Of a stretch of 64,000 nt of DNA, positions 33,991 through 44,934 are shown piece by piece; position 1 is the stretch's first letter, and each line of letters starts with the position of its first letter. The DNA is from Sthenelais limicola (Eukaryota > Annelida > Polychaeta > Phyllodocida > Sigalionidae). The stretch is taken from positions 114,452,582 to 114,516,581 of the forward strand of contig OW804097.1 in the NCBI GenBank assembly GCA_942159475.1. Direction: 5' to 3'. The notes under the pieces were generated by a model that made no database searches, was not told where the DNA came from, and saw nothing but the letters and a program-made list of their open reading frames with translations. The position numbers and the translations under genes are program-made.

Positions 33991-34173
33991 AATTACAAAT
34001 GTTTAATAAAAAAATAAAAAGATAAACCATCTAATTCAGCCCATATTTAGTATAACAAACTTTTCCCAAGTGCTCGCTTTTATCCTGCCCCATGTACCTC
34101 TAAACAAGAGACAACATAATACTGACTAGCATATCAATTACCTTAACAAATGTTACCGCCATAAATGCATTAA

Positions 34174-34408
34174 CCGGTCAAATCGCCAGAAATGTACGAT
34201 TGGCATTCTACAAATTCAGTTTATTCTACTAAAATTAGCTAGAAAATGATATATACTAGGTATATCTGGGTATATTTGGTATTGCCTTGGTTAAACGGAT
34301 CTGTTTGGTCATGTTAAGCTGTATTTTGGATCTCAATTCGTTCTCAAATTTGAGATATTTGAGGGGATTGTTGAAGGCGAATTGTACATTTTCGGACAAT
34401 CTGACTCA
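34174..34408 (+). mobile_element. MITE-A, divergent copy
   Basis: From 'ccggtcaaatcgccag' to 'cggacaatctgactca'. The interior keeps the 'tatatctgggtatatttgg' block. Confidence 0.85.
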
Positions 34409-34588
34409 ATTATGACACTGGGAGGAGAAGCATGGTGAGGGTGATATAAGAGAGGTGCAAGAGCTGGGAGATAATTAGAAATGGTTTTTCATTAAGGTAA
34501 ATGATGATTAATAGCGCATAGATCAGCCCAAAGCTGACAGGCAATTTACTCCATTACATGAGGCCCTATTGTATGGCCCTACATCATG

Positions 34589-35527
34589 TACTAAAGGATG
34601 GGGCAGGGGAAATAGGGGCTGTTGCATAACATAACATACCCTGTACTAAAGGCTGGGGCAGGGGGGAGAATAGGGGCTGTTGCATAACATAACATACCAT
34701 GTACTAAAGGCTGGGGCAGGGGGGAGAATAGGGGCTGTTGCATAACAAAACATACCATGTACTAAAGGCTGGGACAGGGAGAATAGGGGCTGTTGCATAA
34801 CATAACATACCATGTACTAAAGGCTGGGGCAGGGGAATAGGGGCTGTTGCATAACAAAACATACCATGTACTAAAGGCTGGGGCAGGGAGAATAGGGGCT
34901 GTTGCATAACATAACATACCCTGTACTAAAGGCTGGGGCAGGGGGGAGAATAGGGGCTGTTGCATAACATAACATACCATGTACTAAAGGCTGGGGCAGG
35001 GGGGAGAATAGGGGCTGTTGCATAACAAAACATACCATGTACTAAAGGCTGGGGCAGGGAGAATAGGGGCTGTTGCATAACAAAACATACCATGTACTAA
35101 AGGCTGAGGCAAGGGAAAATAGGGGCTGTTGCATAACATAACATACCATGTACTAAAGGCTGGGGCAGGGGAATAGGGGCTGTTGCATAACAAAACATAC
35201 CATGTACTAAAGGCTGGGACAGGGAGAATAGGGGCTGTTGCATAACAAAACATACCATGTACTAAAGGCTGGGGCAAGGGAAAATAGGGGCTGTTGCATA
35301 ACAAAACATACCATGTACTAAAGGCTGGGGCAGGGGAATAGGGGCTGTTGCATAACATAACATACCATGTACTAAAGGCTGGGGCAGGGGGGAGAATAGG
35401 GGCTGTTGCATAACAAAACATACCATGTACTAAAGGCTGGGGCAGGGGAAATAGGGGCTGTTGCATAACAAAACATACCATGTACTAAAGGCTGGGGCAG
35501 GGGAAACAGGGGCTGTTGCATAACATA
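34589..35527. repeat. Minisatellite of about 57 bp, about 16 units
   Basis: The unit holds 'catgtactaaaggctgg', a G-rich segment of variable length and 'ggggctgttgcataaca'. Length varies in the G-run ('ggggcaggggggagaata', 'ggggcaggggaata', 'gggacagggagaata'). Minus-strand frames such as 34984-35481 are open because of the repeat. A leftover unit follows the MITE-A at 35709-35735, and a worn one is near 37091-37135. Confidence 0.95.
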
Positions 35528-35549
35528 GAATGAAAAAGTGCACAGTAGA

Positions 35550-35708
35550 TGGGTGAAGTTGCCAGAAAATGTGCAATTCGGCTTCACCAATTCTCTCAAA
35601 TAACCCAAATTTCAGACAAAAGTTAAGTTCAAAATACACGGCAATGCCGAATATACTCAAATTTAGCTAGTATTGGCAGAATTGCAGCCTAGTTAAGCAG
35701 AATTTATG
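35550..35708 (-). mobile_element. MITE-A inserted in the minisatellite, 3' part lost
   Basis: From 'tgggtgaagttgccag' to 'gttaagcagaattta', then the minisatellite text 'tgggctgttgcataac' returns at once. The interior also lacks the 'ccaaacagattgc' block. Confidence 0.85.
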
Positions 35709-35735
35709 GGCTGTTGCATAACATAACATACCAGG

Positions 35736-35982
35736 AAGTGTGCAGACCTAGAAGTTCTGCATTGGCATATTATAGAAATAGATTGCTGGTGCAAACTATA
35801 TGTTTATATATTATTAATTTTGGTTTTTAGTGGGGCAGATAAGTGCATTTTTCATGGTTAATCTTTCAAATGGGCATACAAGCAACAACATTGATATACA
35901 GAGTCTTTAGGACCCACTTTTTTTTTTAAAAAAGCCCGTTAGCCATAAAAAAATTTAAATGGCGGCCATTTTTTCCAAGATG
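35736..35982. other. Unassigned sequence
   Basis: Nothing recognised. Confidence 0.5.
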
Positions 35983-36803
35983 CCGGTGTCATGCCGAAAA
36001 GTGACCCATGGGTCGATTTTCGGCAATCGAAAAGTGACGCACCCCATCGAAATTTGACTCCCTCTTCTTTTTCAACTTAATGGTTTCAAAAAATAAATGG
36101 TGGGTCTCATATTGTATATAGGTATGTGTGCGGGTGTATATCATATTCCTATGACAATATCATATTCATCTCATAGATGGGCAATTCTCCTGAAAAATCA
36201 ACAAGGGCTCTAATGTCATGTGGAGACAAATTATCAAAGTCTAAGTGTCATATTTTGTTTAGTTTATGAAATAGTTATGTAACCATACAGCTTTAGGACA
36301 GTCATATAGACATGTCGGGATATTTAATGTTTTTGGAATTTTTTTAAAATCTCAAATAGTCACTGAGATATAAGCATAAATATTCACTGCATGGTGGATT
36401 ATTACAGCCTTGTCAAGTATAGATTACAATAGTGTCCTAACAACGATTAAGCGAATCAGTATAGATTATATTCATATAATCTTAACATTTAGCTAGGAAT
36501 AAAGACTATGTCCCTAGGAATACATGCATACCACTCGTAGGTTTATACGATGAGAATTAATTGACAAAGATATGACATACAACAAAACCGAGAATAATAA
36601 CTAATATCCGATTCAAATAACATATAGGTCTTTGATATATTTTCCAGTTGTAGCTCCATAAGTGCTGACAAATGGACGCTCAAAATGGTATAAAAGTTAT
36701 GTTATTATATGTCTGCATAAATGGGTGGGTCATTTTTCGATGGGGTGGGTCACTTTTCGATTGCCGAAAATCGACCCATGGGTCACTTTTCGATATGACA
36801 CCG
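35983..36803. repeat. Inverted repeat, arms of about 79 bp, 660-bp spacer
   Basis: Left arm 35983-36061 contains 'gtgacccatgggtcgattt' and 'cggcaatcgaaaagtgac'. Right arm 36724-36803 contains the complements 'gtcacttttcgattgccg' and 'aaatcgacccatgggtcac'. Only a few mismatches separate the arms. The spacer has no recognisable coding or repeat content. Confidence 0.8.
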
Positions 36804-36967
36804 GCCATTTGGAACACTATTTTTAATCGCCTGCTGCTAACACAGGGACTTTCAAAGATACGTTATGTCTCCATTCTCCTCAATCATCATGAGGAGAATG
36901 GCGGATTAAAGTAAACCTAAAATATGATAAATCGATGTAAGTGTTTATTATATGCATGTGCACTTTA

Positions 36968-37075
36968 GTCCCTGATAGTCAAGTGGTTAAATTGTTAGAC
37001 TTCAAAACGGTACATTGTGAGATTTAGCCCCAGTGCAGACAGCCTTTTTACATTTGTCTCATTTTCGACTCAGTT
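36968..37075 (+). mobile_element. Possible tRNA-derived SINE head
   Basis: 'gatagtcaagtggttaaatt' fits a polymerase III A box, and 'gagatttagccccagtgc' about 40 bp later fits a decayed B box. 'tgtctcattttcgactcag' follows as a possible SINE body. It cannot fold as a functional tRNA by eye. Confidence 0.35.
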
Positions 37076-37166
37076 TTCTTTTCTCCGTAGGTTGGGGCAG
37101 GGGAAATAGGGTCCTTTGCATAACATAGGATGAACAAGTAAAGTGATAGGCTATCTCTACACTACA

Positions 37167-37404
37167 TGGGTGAAGTTGCCAGAAATTGTACAATTCGGCT
37201 TCACCAATTCTCTGAAATAACCCAGATTTCAGACAAAAGTTAAGTTCAAAATACAGTTCAACCTAACCAAACAGATTGCTAGAATCAATACCATGCCGAA
37301 TATACTTGAAATTACCTAGTATTGACCAAATTGCAGCCTAATTTAGCAGAATTTACTAAATGTGTACAGCTGCCAATTCTACATTTTTCTGAAAATCTGA
37401 CCCA
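37167..37404 (-). mobile_element. MITE-A, full length
   Basis: From 'tgggtgaagttgccag' to 'ctgaaaatctgaccca'. Preceded, like the copy at 35550, by 'ttgcataacatag', so the two sites share an older duplication. Confidence 0.92.
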
Positions 37405-38302
37405 TTACCTGAGAACCCGACCGTTTTGATTCTCCCTGGCCTGACATGGCAGTGGCAGTAGGAGAGGTGGTGGGGTTGCTGAGTTAAAGAAGGAGATATA
37501 CAGCCTCTCGGCTCTGCCATGTTTAATCTCACTCTCTCAATCTAACCTAACATGTTCTTGAGTCAGGCATGGTCATAGATCCTGCTTTGGGCATAATATG
37601 TATATATATATATATATTGTATTTTTATTCTGAATTAAAATTACATCATTCCAGAATGGGATGCCTGCCTCTCAGATGAGGTCTTCCACGCGGATCCCTT
37701 GCTTATTTACCATTTGTTAAACATGATATGGCGATGCAAAATGAGTTACAGATGAAATACCTTAATACATGAATTAATATCCCGGCTCATGTCAAAATTT
37801 CATTAATTAATATTGACGATTGTTCATTTCAATTACGTACCGACTTTATAGTTCATATAGAATGTCAATGTCTTGTCGGGTTTACTAGTATTACTGACGA
37901 GCAGTTTAGTATTAATATACTGAGCCTTTCCCCCCCCCCCATCTAAATATAACAACAACAGTATAACAGTATACAATGTTCAGTGCACAGCTTGCACAAC
38001 TTGATATTCAATCAAATAAATATTAATAATGAATTATAATTATAATTATAATTATAATTATAACTATAACTTGTAAATTATAAATTATCGATGTATCGAT
38101 CTTAATATAAGGTCTTGCATGCCTTTTATAACAATGTTAGTTTACCTGTCTGGTAATCCTACATTCTCTACTATCTATCTCAATTATTAATTACAATTTC
38201 ATCTTCTGCCGTGGATAGATACTCATCATTCTCAACTATATATATTGTTTTTAGATATTGCTTAAATTTACTTATAGTATCCATATTTTGTACTTTGTTA
38301 TA
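37405..38302. other. Unassigned sequence with microsatellites
   Basis: (TA) run near 37602-37616 and (AATTAT)-type run at 38030-38066. Nothing else recognised. Confidence 0.5.
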
Positions 38303-38532
38303 TGGGTGAAATCGTCAGAAAATGTACAATGTGTCTACACAGATCATTTCAAATAACCTCAATTTAAGAGAAGAATGCGGTTTAAAACACAGTTCAAAAT
38401 ATTTAAAAAGATTGTTTGAATTAGGCAATATCAAATACGCTCAGATATAGTTAGTATTGACCATTTTCAGTCTAATTTAGCAGAATGTACTAAATGTGTA
38501 CAGCTGCCGATTGTACATTTTCTGAAAATCTC
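38303..38532 (-). mobile_element. MITE-A, last bases lost
   Basis: From 'tgggtgaaatcgtcag' to 'acattttctgaaaatct', where the final 'gaccca' is replaced. TA precedes it. Confidence 0.88.
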
Positions 38533-38577
38533 TGCAGCACGGGTGCAGCTACTGTCAAATGGATGCCTAATATAATT

Positions 38578-39130
38578 ATGATGTGTTTCATAAGTCGCAA
38601 AATTGATATCTTTTAAAGTGATTTATTCACAAGGTATCTTTGATAGAATGTTCTCATGTTTGGGTTCTTAACGCTGATTGAATACATGCGCCAAATTTCA
38701 AGATGATGTATCAAATATATCAATGCATTTCTAAGGTCATCCTATACTTTACTAGAAAATGTCCACCCAGAAATATTGCTAACTTTTGTTTAAAACTAAA
38801 ATAAATCAAGCTTATATAGAAATACTTATTAGGTGTCCTACTGTTTACCATAGGGTCTAGTTTACTAGTAAATGTCCACCCAGAAATATTGCTAACTTTT
38901 GTTCAAAACTAGATCAAATCAAACTATATAATAGAAGTACTTATTAAGTATCTTTCATGTTTACCACCATTGGAATCACCTTGATCTCATCTTTTCAAAT
39001 ATGATAATATCTCAAGATCATACTTCTTTTATTCCCAAACTATGCATTGTCACGGGAAGGGAAGGGAATTAAAAGCAATATATCAAGATCAATTTAATAC
39101 ATGTGACCCATTTTCTTGTAACACATCATA
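38578..39130 (+). mobile_element. MITE-B with internal duplication and insertion
   Basis: 'tgatgtgtttcataagtcgc' starts it, with a short deletion in the end. The block 'aatgtccacccagaaatatt' appears at about 38759 and again at 38871. Extra sequence with 'cattgtcacgggaaggg' lies before the right end 'cttgtaacacatca'. Confidence 0.78.
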
Positions 39131-39395
39131 TCCGTATAAAATACGTGAAGATGGCTTTCTTTGTCTGACATGTTCTTTGAATCCATTATGTTACCAACCG
39201 TTTTTCTGATCTGTACAGTTATGTCCACCCTCTCCGGGGGACAACATATGTGGTTTGTGAAGGTATCTGGAAATGTGATTTTGAAGCCTTTTTTTAGTTT
39301 TTTATTTGTGTTTACACAACTATTTTCAGCCTTGGAAAGTTGGGGAAGCCTGTTGGGAGAGCCTTTTGTATGGGCAAAGGATTGATCACATGACT
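39131..39395. repeat. Unknown element X, copy 1
   Basis: Related, over about 210 bp, to the reverse complement of 43985-44210. Both contain 'gtggtttgtgaaggtatctg', 'ctgtacagtt' and 'attttgaag'. In both copies it touches the end of a MITE-B. Short frames are open on both strands, but differences between copies are not concentrated at third codon positions, so I do not call a gene. Confidence 0.55.
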
Positions 39396-39420
39396 GCCTC
39401 TTGAAAGTAAACGTAATGAC

Positions 39421-39760
39421 GTCATGCTTTAGATAGCTCATGGGAGAGGGAAGCGGGAAGGGAGGGAGAAGAAGAGAGTTGGGAGAGGGAGAGAGGGAAG
39501 GGAGGAGAAAAAGAGGGAAGGGGTATGAGGCACAGAGAAGAGGGAGAAGGAAAAGAAGGGAGTGAGATAGTGTAGGAGAGAGAGAGGGGAGAGGGAGAGA
39601 GATAGTGGAAGTGAGAGTGAGGAAGATGGGGAGGGGAAAGAGGGAAGAGTGGGGAGGGGAGTGAAAAAGAGGGGCAGAATGGAGGCCAGAGGGAGAGAGT
39701 GAAGAAGGAAAAGGAGGGAGTGACAAGGGGAGGTGCAGGGAGAGAGGGGGACCGTCCGAA
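39421..39760. repeat. Polypurine (GA-rich) tract
   Basis: About 340 bp of nearly pure purine on the plus strand, rich in 'gggagaggga' words. The Ser/Pro-rich minus-strand frames over it follow from composition. Confidence 0.9.
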
Positions 39761-40060
39761 GGACGGGTACTTTGCTAGTATAATATTATAAGCTTGTCTT
39801 TTAGTGTGCATTACACTTTAAGCGGAAACATTTAATAAACAACCAATCGCGTTTCTTAGGCAGAAACAGATGATATTAATACACTAGCCGCATTTAAAAA
39901 GAGATGATTTCAATCAATCCACCTCCTTATACCTTGGTGAAATATGAGATGCCTTGTCAAGAAATTGTTTTATTTCATGGCGGGCTTATCATAACCCATA
40001 GCTACAGTACGGTGGGACAAAGTGGAGGAAAAGGTCATGTGTAAACTGGGAAATATTATA

Positions 40061-40469
40061 TGTGATGCGTTTCAGGAAAATGAGTCACAAGTCGCCTAAT
40101 TTGTGTTTTTCAAAGTCGTTTACTTACAAGATCTCTTTGTTGAAATATTTTCATTTTTGGGTGTATAGTTTTTGTGGTTGTATGAAAACATTTACCGAAA
40201 TTCAAGACTGCTTATTAATTATATCAGTGCGTTTCTTAGATCATTCTACTGAGTATATTTAGCTACTTTACTGGTAATTATTGCTCCAGAATATTGCAAA
40301 CTTTCTTTTCAAAAATAGAAATATCTAACTAATAAGATAATAAGTACTTGTTAATTGTCCTTAATGTTTACATTCATTAGAATCGGCTCGATCTCATCTA
40401 TTCAAAAATGATGATGCCTCAAAATCCAATTTTCGCGACTTGTGACTCATTTTCCTGGAACACATCACA
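40061..40469 (+). mobile_element. MITE-B, full length (409 bp)
   Basis: From 'tgtgatgcgtttcagg' to 'tcctggaacacatcaca', with TA on both flanks. A good reference copy for the family length. Confidence 0.93.
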
Positions 40470-41668
40470 TATCAGTACCTATTCTACTGGGACAACAATA
40501 CCACTGATATGATTGAAGACACAAAAATGGACCATTATATCTCTACTGATTAGCCTGAAATAGCCAATATTCACGCATCATCTTTTTAGTTTCCTATTAG
40601 TCATTAATAGTGATGTTGCTGTTCATTCATTTTGAATGACTTTATGTGATATTGCTTGATAGCATCACGAGGATTAGGAAAAATAGTGATGACTGTATAA
40701 AAGGAACTAAAGTTGATGCAAAATGTTAGTAAATAAGAGTTGTACTTCTAAAAGTATTATTACTGTTGTTGTTTTTATTAATATGAAGGTTTAGTTTGCA
40801 TGAGAACATATGGAAAAACAACCGAAAACAGACAATGAATATATATAAAAAATTTTATTCCGATTTTTGATAATACATACAATGTTTCGTACAATATTTC
40901 GCACAATCATACATATGGAATCAAAAGAAAATCAGGAATTGGGCATTAATAATCATCTGTAGCCAGGTCTTCCAGATCACCCAAACCAAAGAAAATTATA
41001 TGTAATAAGAAGTGAATTTCACAGTGTCTGTTTATAGATTAAAGACTAATGTCATAGTTCTTTTGGTTGATGTTGTACGCACTTTAGACTTTCTTGAATT
41101 ATGTAGACTTGAGCTGGCTTGTGTTGGTGTTAATTCTTCTTTTCATAACTATATATATTATATTGTCTTTCATTGTCAAGTCCTTTGTATTTGTTATCAT
41201 TTGAGTATATGGACTTTATAGGCGAATGGTCTTAATAGTTAAGTAAAGTGCGGTCCATTAATGACATTGTTATAACATTAAGAGACAAACAACAAGGTTT
41301 ATATCTTGATAGCTATACTGCTACCAGAACATCTCAGTTATATTTTTGCAACAGCGTAAAGACATCATTAAAACATTCAGAGGTAAACAACAAGGTTTAT
41401 TTCCTGATAGCTGTACTGCTACCAAAACATCTCAGTTATGTTTTATGGCAAAGATTTAGTCACATTCTAAGAACATTGTAGTAAGTTGACACAATTAAGG
41501 GAATTTTCATGAAGGAAAGTTCATGAAGTTCATGAAATATTCTCAGAAATGAAACAAAAGAAGGAACTATAACAGAAAAGGGAATCCCGGAAGACCTTTG
41601 TTGAATCACAGATTGATTATTACCTTATTTCCTGATATTTATTAAACATATGATGTAACTGTAAAAAA
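40470..41668. other. Unassigned sequence with a two-unit repeat
   Basis: At about 41270-41450 an 85-bp segment occurs twice ('aacaacaaggtttat', 'actgctaccaaaacatctc'). Plus-strand frames at 41012-41221 and 41248-41481 have no domain I recognise. Confidence 0.5.
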
Positions 41669-42078
41669 TGTGATGTATTCCAGGAAAATGAGTCATAAGT
41701 CGCAAAATTGATATTTTTCAAAGTGTGTTTCCCACAAGATCTCTTTATTGAAATGTTCTGATCTTTAGAGGGTTTAGCACTTATAGTCACATAAATCCAT
41801 GGGACAAATTTCAGGACATTGTATTAAGTATATCCTTGCGTTTTGAAGGCCTTTGTATGGAGTATATTTAGTTACTTTACTGGTAATTACCCATCTAGAA
41901 ACATTGCAAACTTTTTGTTTCAAAAATAAAAATATCAAACTTAAAATATAATAACACTTATTGGGTGTCCTAGTGTTTACTATCATTGGAATCACCTTGT
42001 TCTCCTCTTTTAAAATACGGTGGTATCTCAAAACCCATTTTTTGCGACTTATGACTCATTTTCCTAAAACGGATCACA
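41669..42078 (+). mobile_element. MITE-B, full length
   Basis: From 'tgtgatgtattccagg' to 'cctaaaacggatcaca', with all interior blocks present. Confidence 0.92.
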
Positions 42079-42200
42079 AATTATATAATATAAAATTATT
42101 ACATACATAGTGCATGATATGAGTAAATTCGGTACAAGTCGTACAAGAAATGTCGTCATAATAGACTGCGGCTTTAAGACTAATGACTTTTTCCATCATT

Positions 42201-42684
42201 CTAACAAGTCGGTATAGTTTTAATCGTAGTCTCCGGAATTTCACCTTCTTCTATATTTTCCTCTCTTTCCTGGCCATTCGTGCCTGAGCATCTTCCGGTC
42301 ATTAAGCCCACTATCCACTGTACCGATTTAATAGCAATTACAACCCAATTTCTGAGTTGATTCAAGCTTTCCGGGGAGGTCCAGTTCAGCTCGAACACAG
42401 GGTTTCTCCCAAGCTAAGCCATTCTCAGTTCAGTTTCTAACAAGCAAAACGGACAGCTTGGCTCTTTCCCGGTCATTTAGTTCATTTAGCATCTTCCTAA
42501 GATTGTCCTGGAACACTCTCTGCTGTTCCTGGTTCAGGCTCACTCCCAGGAGTTGCATAAACCTCTAATTTTCTGCCTTATCCACCTTTTCCTTGGCTGC
42601 TTTGGCTGCTTTTTGGGCCTTCTCTTCATTCGCTTTTTCTAAAGATAACTTCTCCTGCCTCTTTTCCTTGGCCGACTTCCCCAT
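42201..42684 (-). pseudogene. Broken coding-like remnant, coiled-coil N-terminus
   Basis: On the minus strand an ATG at 42684 opens MGKSAKEKRQEKLSLEK and a Lys/Glu/Ala-rich helix of 39 residues, ended by TAG at 42565-42567. The same frame then continues with RFMQLLGVSLNQEQQRVF and a further charged helix to a TGA at 42430-42432. A third open piece in another frame (42398-42201) holds WTSPESLNQLRNWV and an acidic tail. Codon use and residue mix look protein-like, but one stop and one frame change break it. It could be an old transposon gag-like protein, a processed pseudogene, or exons I cannot join. I do not recognise the family. Confidence 0.4.
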
Positions 42685-42731
42685 GATGCTGGGGTTGAAT
42701 CATGCCTTCACTACATGTGCACCAATCCAAG

Positions 42732-42809
42732 ATGGCGGACTCGTTACGGTCAAGTCTTGACCACCGCCTGGAGGAATTAATTGAAAGTCTCTTAAACACC
42801 GTCTTATAA
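42732..42809 (+). CDS. Short divergent open frame, doubtful
   Basis: 'ccaagatggcggac' places an ATG in a favourable context, followed by 25 codons (MADSLRSSLDHRLEELIESL and five more) to TAA. It starts 47 bp from the minus-strand ATG at 42684, head to head. It may be a first coding exon, a leader peptide or chance. Confidence 0.2.
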   Translation: MADSLRSSLDHRLEELIESLLNTVL

Positions 42810-42814
42810 CTTCA

Positions 42815-43140
42815 CCACTGTCCCTGAATGTTCTACACGAGCCCGGGAAATTAGTATCCAACTTTGGAACTGATCCTAACATGATGGAGCTTGAATTCCA
42901 ATGGAAATCTGGGGAAGTTCTGTTTGGCATGTCCGAGATGGTCTAATCAAGCGGAAGTAACTGGTTTGTCATGCGCGAGATATATCTCATTTGGTCCTGC
43001 TCATCGCCACCAGATGGCAATGTAGTAAACTTACACTTCTCTCTGCCTCCCTCACAGAAAAACCAACTATCATATTATACCTTCCCTATATGGACCCTGT
43101 TTGCCTCTCATGCCTCTTCTATTTCTCATTCTCCCTATAA
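42815..43140. other. Unassigned sequence
   Basis: Nothing recognised. Confidence 0.5.
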
Positions 43141-43378
43141 TGGGTCAGATTTTCAGAAAATGCACAATCTACAGTTCTACACATCTCTCAAGTTTGACTA
43201 AATCAGAGTGAAAAATGATAAATTACTGTGTATATCTTAGTGTATTACGTATTGTATTCATTCAATAAATCTGCCTGGTTATGTTGAACTGTATTTTAAA
43301 CCTCCTTTTTGTCTTACATTTGGAATATTAGAGAAGATTGGTGAAGGCGAATTGTACATTTTCTGGTGATTTCACTCA
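43141..43378 (+). mobile_element. MITE-A, full length
   Basis: From 'tgggtcagattttcag' to 'ctggtgatttcactca'. Interior diverged ('gtgtatatcttagtgtat'). Confidence 0.9.
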
Positions 43379-43729
43379 TATAGCCCCACCGCTTCATTGT
43401 TTCATGAGTTGAGTCAGCAGGTTCGAGAAATTAAAGTTTTTTTTAATATAAAACTTTAATTAAAGTCTTATTACTATAAAACTGTAATCAAATAGATTAA
43501 ATGATGAGTTGAAAAAATATTCTTGATGTTTTGATTAAGATAATTGATTTTTTAAAATAGAAAATTGGATACATGATCCATGAAGTAAGCCATGAGGTAG
43601 GAGAAAGCAATTGGGGCTATTTCTGCATCTTTTTATTTCAAAATTAATTTTAAAAACCTGATCTGATACTTAATTGAGAAAGTGACTGATAAAAGGACAC
43701 CATTTACCACTGCCCCCACTGAATACCAA
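43379..43729. other. Unassigned sequence
   Basis: AT-rich; nothing recognised. Confidence 0.5.
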
Positions 43730-43984
43730 TGTGATGTGTTTCAGGAAAATAAATCACAAGTCGCAAAATCTTTATTTTTCAAAGTGTTTTATTCACAGGA
43801 TAATTAGTGGGAATGTTCTTATTTTTGGAGTGCTTAACGCTTTTCGTAGCATAAAGATATGTATCAAAGGTCAAGACAGTGTATTAAATACATGTATATG
43901 TATTTCTAAGGTCATATTATAAAGTATATTTAGCTACTTCACTAATAAATGTCCACCCAGAAATATTCCCAACTTTTAAAAAAA
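43730..43984 (+). mobile_element. MITE-B, right part missing
   Basis: From 'tgtgatgtgtttcagg' to 'ccacccagaaatattccc' and the A-rich block, then replaced by element X copy 2. Confidence 0.88.
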
Positions 43985-44210
43985 AATGAAAAACAGGAGC
44001 TTTCCCAGGCTATAAATAGAGTGTGGAGATCCATGATTAAAAAGCGCTTCAAAATCATATTTCCATCCCAGATACCTTCACAAACCACATAATATTGTTC
44101 TCTGGAAAGGGCCGACGGAACTGTACAGAGCAGAAAAACGACTGGAAACATGACAGATTTCAAAAACTTAACCGACAACCAATCCCTGTTTCACGTTTAT
44201 AATACAGATG
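43985..44210. repeat. Unknown element X, copy 2 (inverted relative to copy 1)
   Basis: Shares 'cagataccttcacaaacc', 'ctgtacag' and 'agaaaaacg' with the reverse complement of 39131-39395. Both copies follow a MITE-B fragment. Confidence 0.55.
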
Positions 44211-44429
44211 TGTATTGAATGGTGGCCAGGCACAGTGTGAGAGTTTATTACACCCCTGTGCTGTTGCTTCCTATACCATCAGCATTGTATGTCACACTTG
44301 GTCAAAGTGGTGCATAACATGTGAGTTATGTCACCCTGGGGACATACAACAAGTAGGTCCGCCCAAAACGTAAAATTACTTCTTTTATTTTTAATTATTT
44401 ATATTTTTTATTTATTAATGGGGTGTAAT
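44211..44429. other. Unassigned sequence
   Basis: Nothing recognised. Confidence 0.5.
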
Positions 44430-44577
44430 AAATATGGAACAAAGCTCGGGTGAAGTCTGTACACTTGTTAGTGACCTCGGGAGCACAGAACATCTCGGGC
44501 TAATGCCCTCTAACTTCCCGCGCTCCCTCGGTCAATAACAAGTGTACAGACTTCCCCCTTGCTAGGTTCCATCTATA
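44430..44577. mobile_element. Hairpin-V palindromic element
   Basis: Arms of about 52 bp: 'gaagtctgtacacttgtta' with 'gacctcgggagc', facing 'gctccctcggtc' with 'taacaagtgtacagacttc'. Outer parts 'aatatggaac' and 'gttccatctata' also pair. The loop is about 40 bp. Confidence 0.8.
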
Positions 44578-44613
44578 TATCCACCCAGACATCCATGTCT
44601 GATTGATGTTATA

Positions 44614-44934
44614 TGTGATGCCTTCCAGGAAAATGAGTCACAAGTCGCTAAATTGATATTGTTCAAAATGATTTATTCACAAGATCTCTCCATTGAAATG
44701 TTCTGATTTTTATAAGGTTTAGCACCTATAGCCATATGAATCCATGTAACAAATTTCGGGACATTGTATTAAATATGTTTTTGCATTTTGAAGGCCTTCG
44801 TATGGAGTATAATTAATTACTTTACTGGTAATTACCCATTCAGAAACATTGCATTTTTTCCAAAAATGAGAATATCAAACATAAAATATAGAAATACTTC
44901 TTAGCTGTCCTTGTTTACTATCATTAGTCCAGGG
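44614..44934 (+). mobile_element. MITE-B left part, host of the foldback element
   Basis: From 'tgtgatgccttccagg' to 'gtttactatcat', where the foldback element begins. The right part resumes at 53115 with 'cattggaatcagctcg'. In intact copies these read 'tttactatcattggaatc'. Confidence 0.92.

Noticed and set aside
34589..35527. CRISPR-like array or repeat gene
   Set aside because: Directly adjoining units with length changes in a G-run; an ordinary minisatellite.
36968..37040. Functional tRNA gene
   Set aside because: A-box and B-box-like words are present, but no cloverleaf with paired acceptor stem can be drawn; kept only as a possible SINE.
39094..39811. 210- and 129-codon minus-strand frames
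   Set aside because: More than half of each is translation of the GA-rich tract; only the element X part is of interest and is reported separately.
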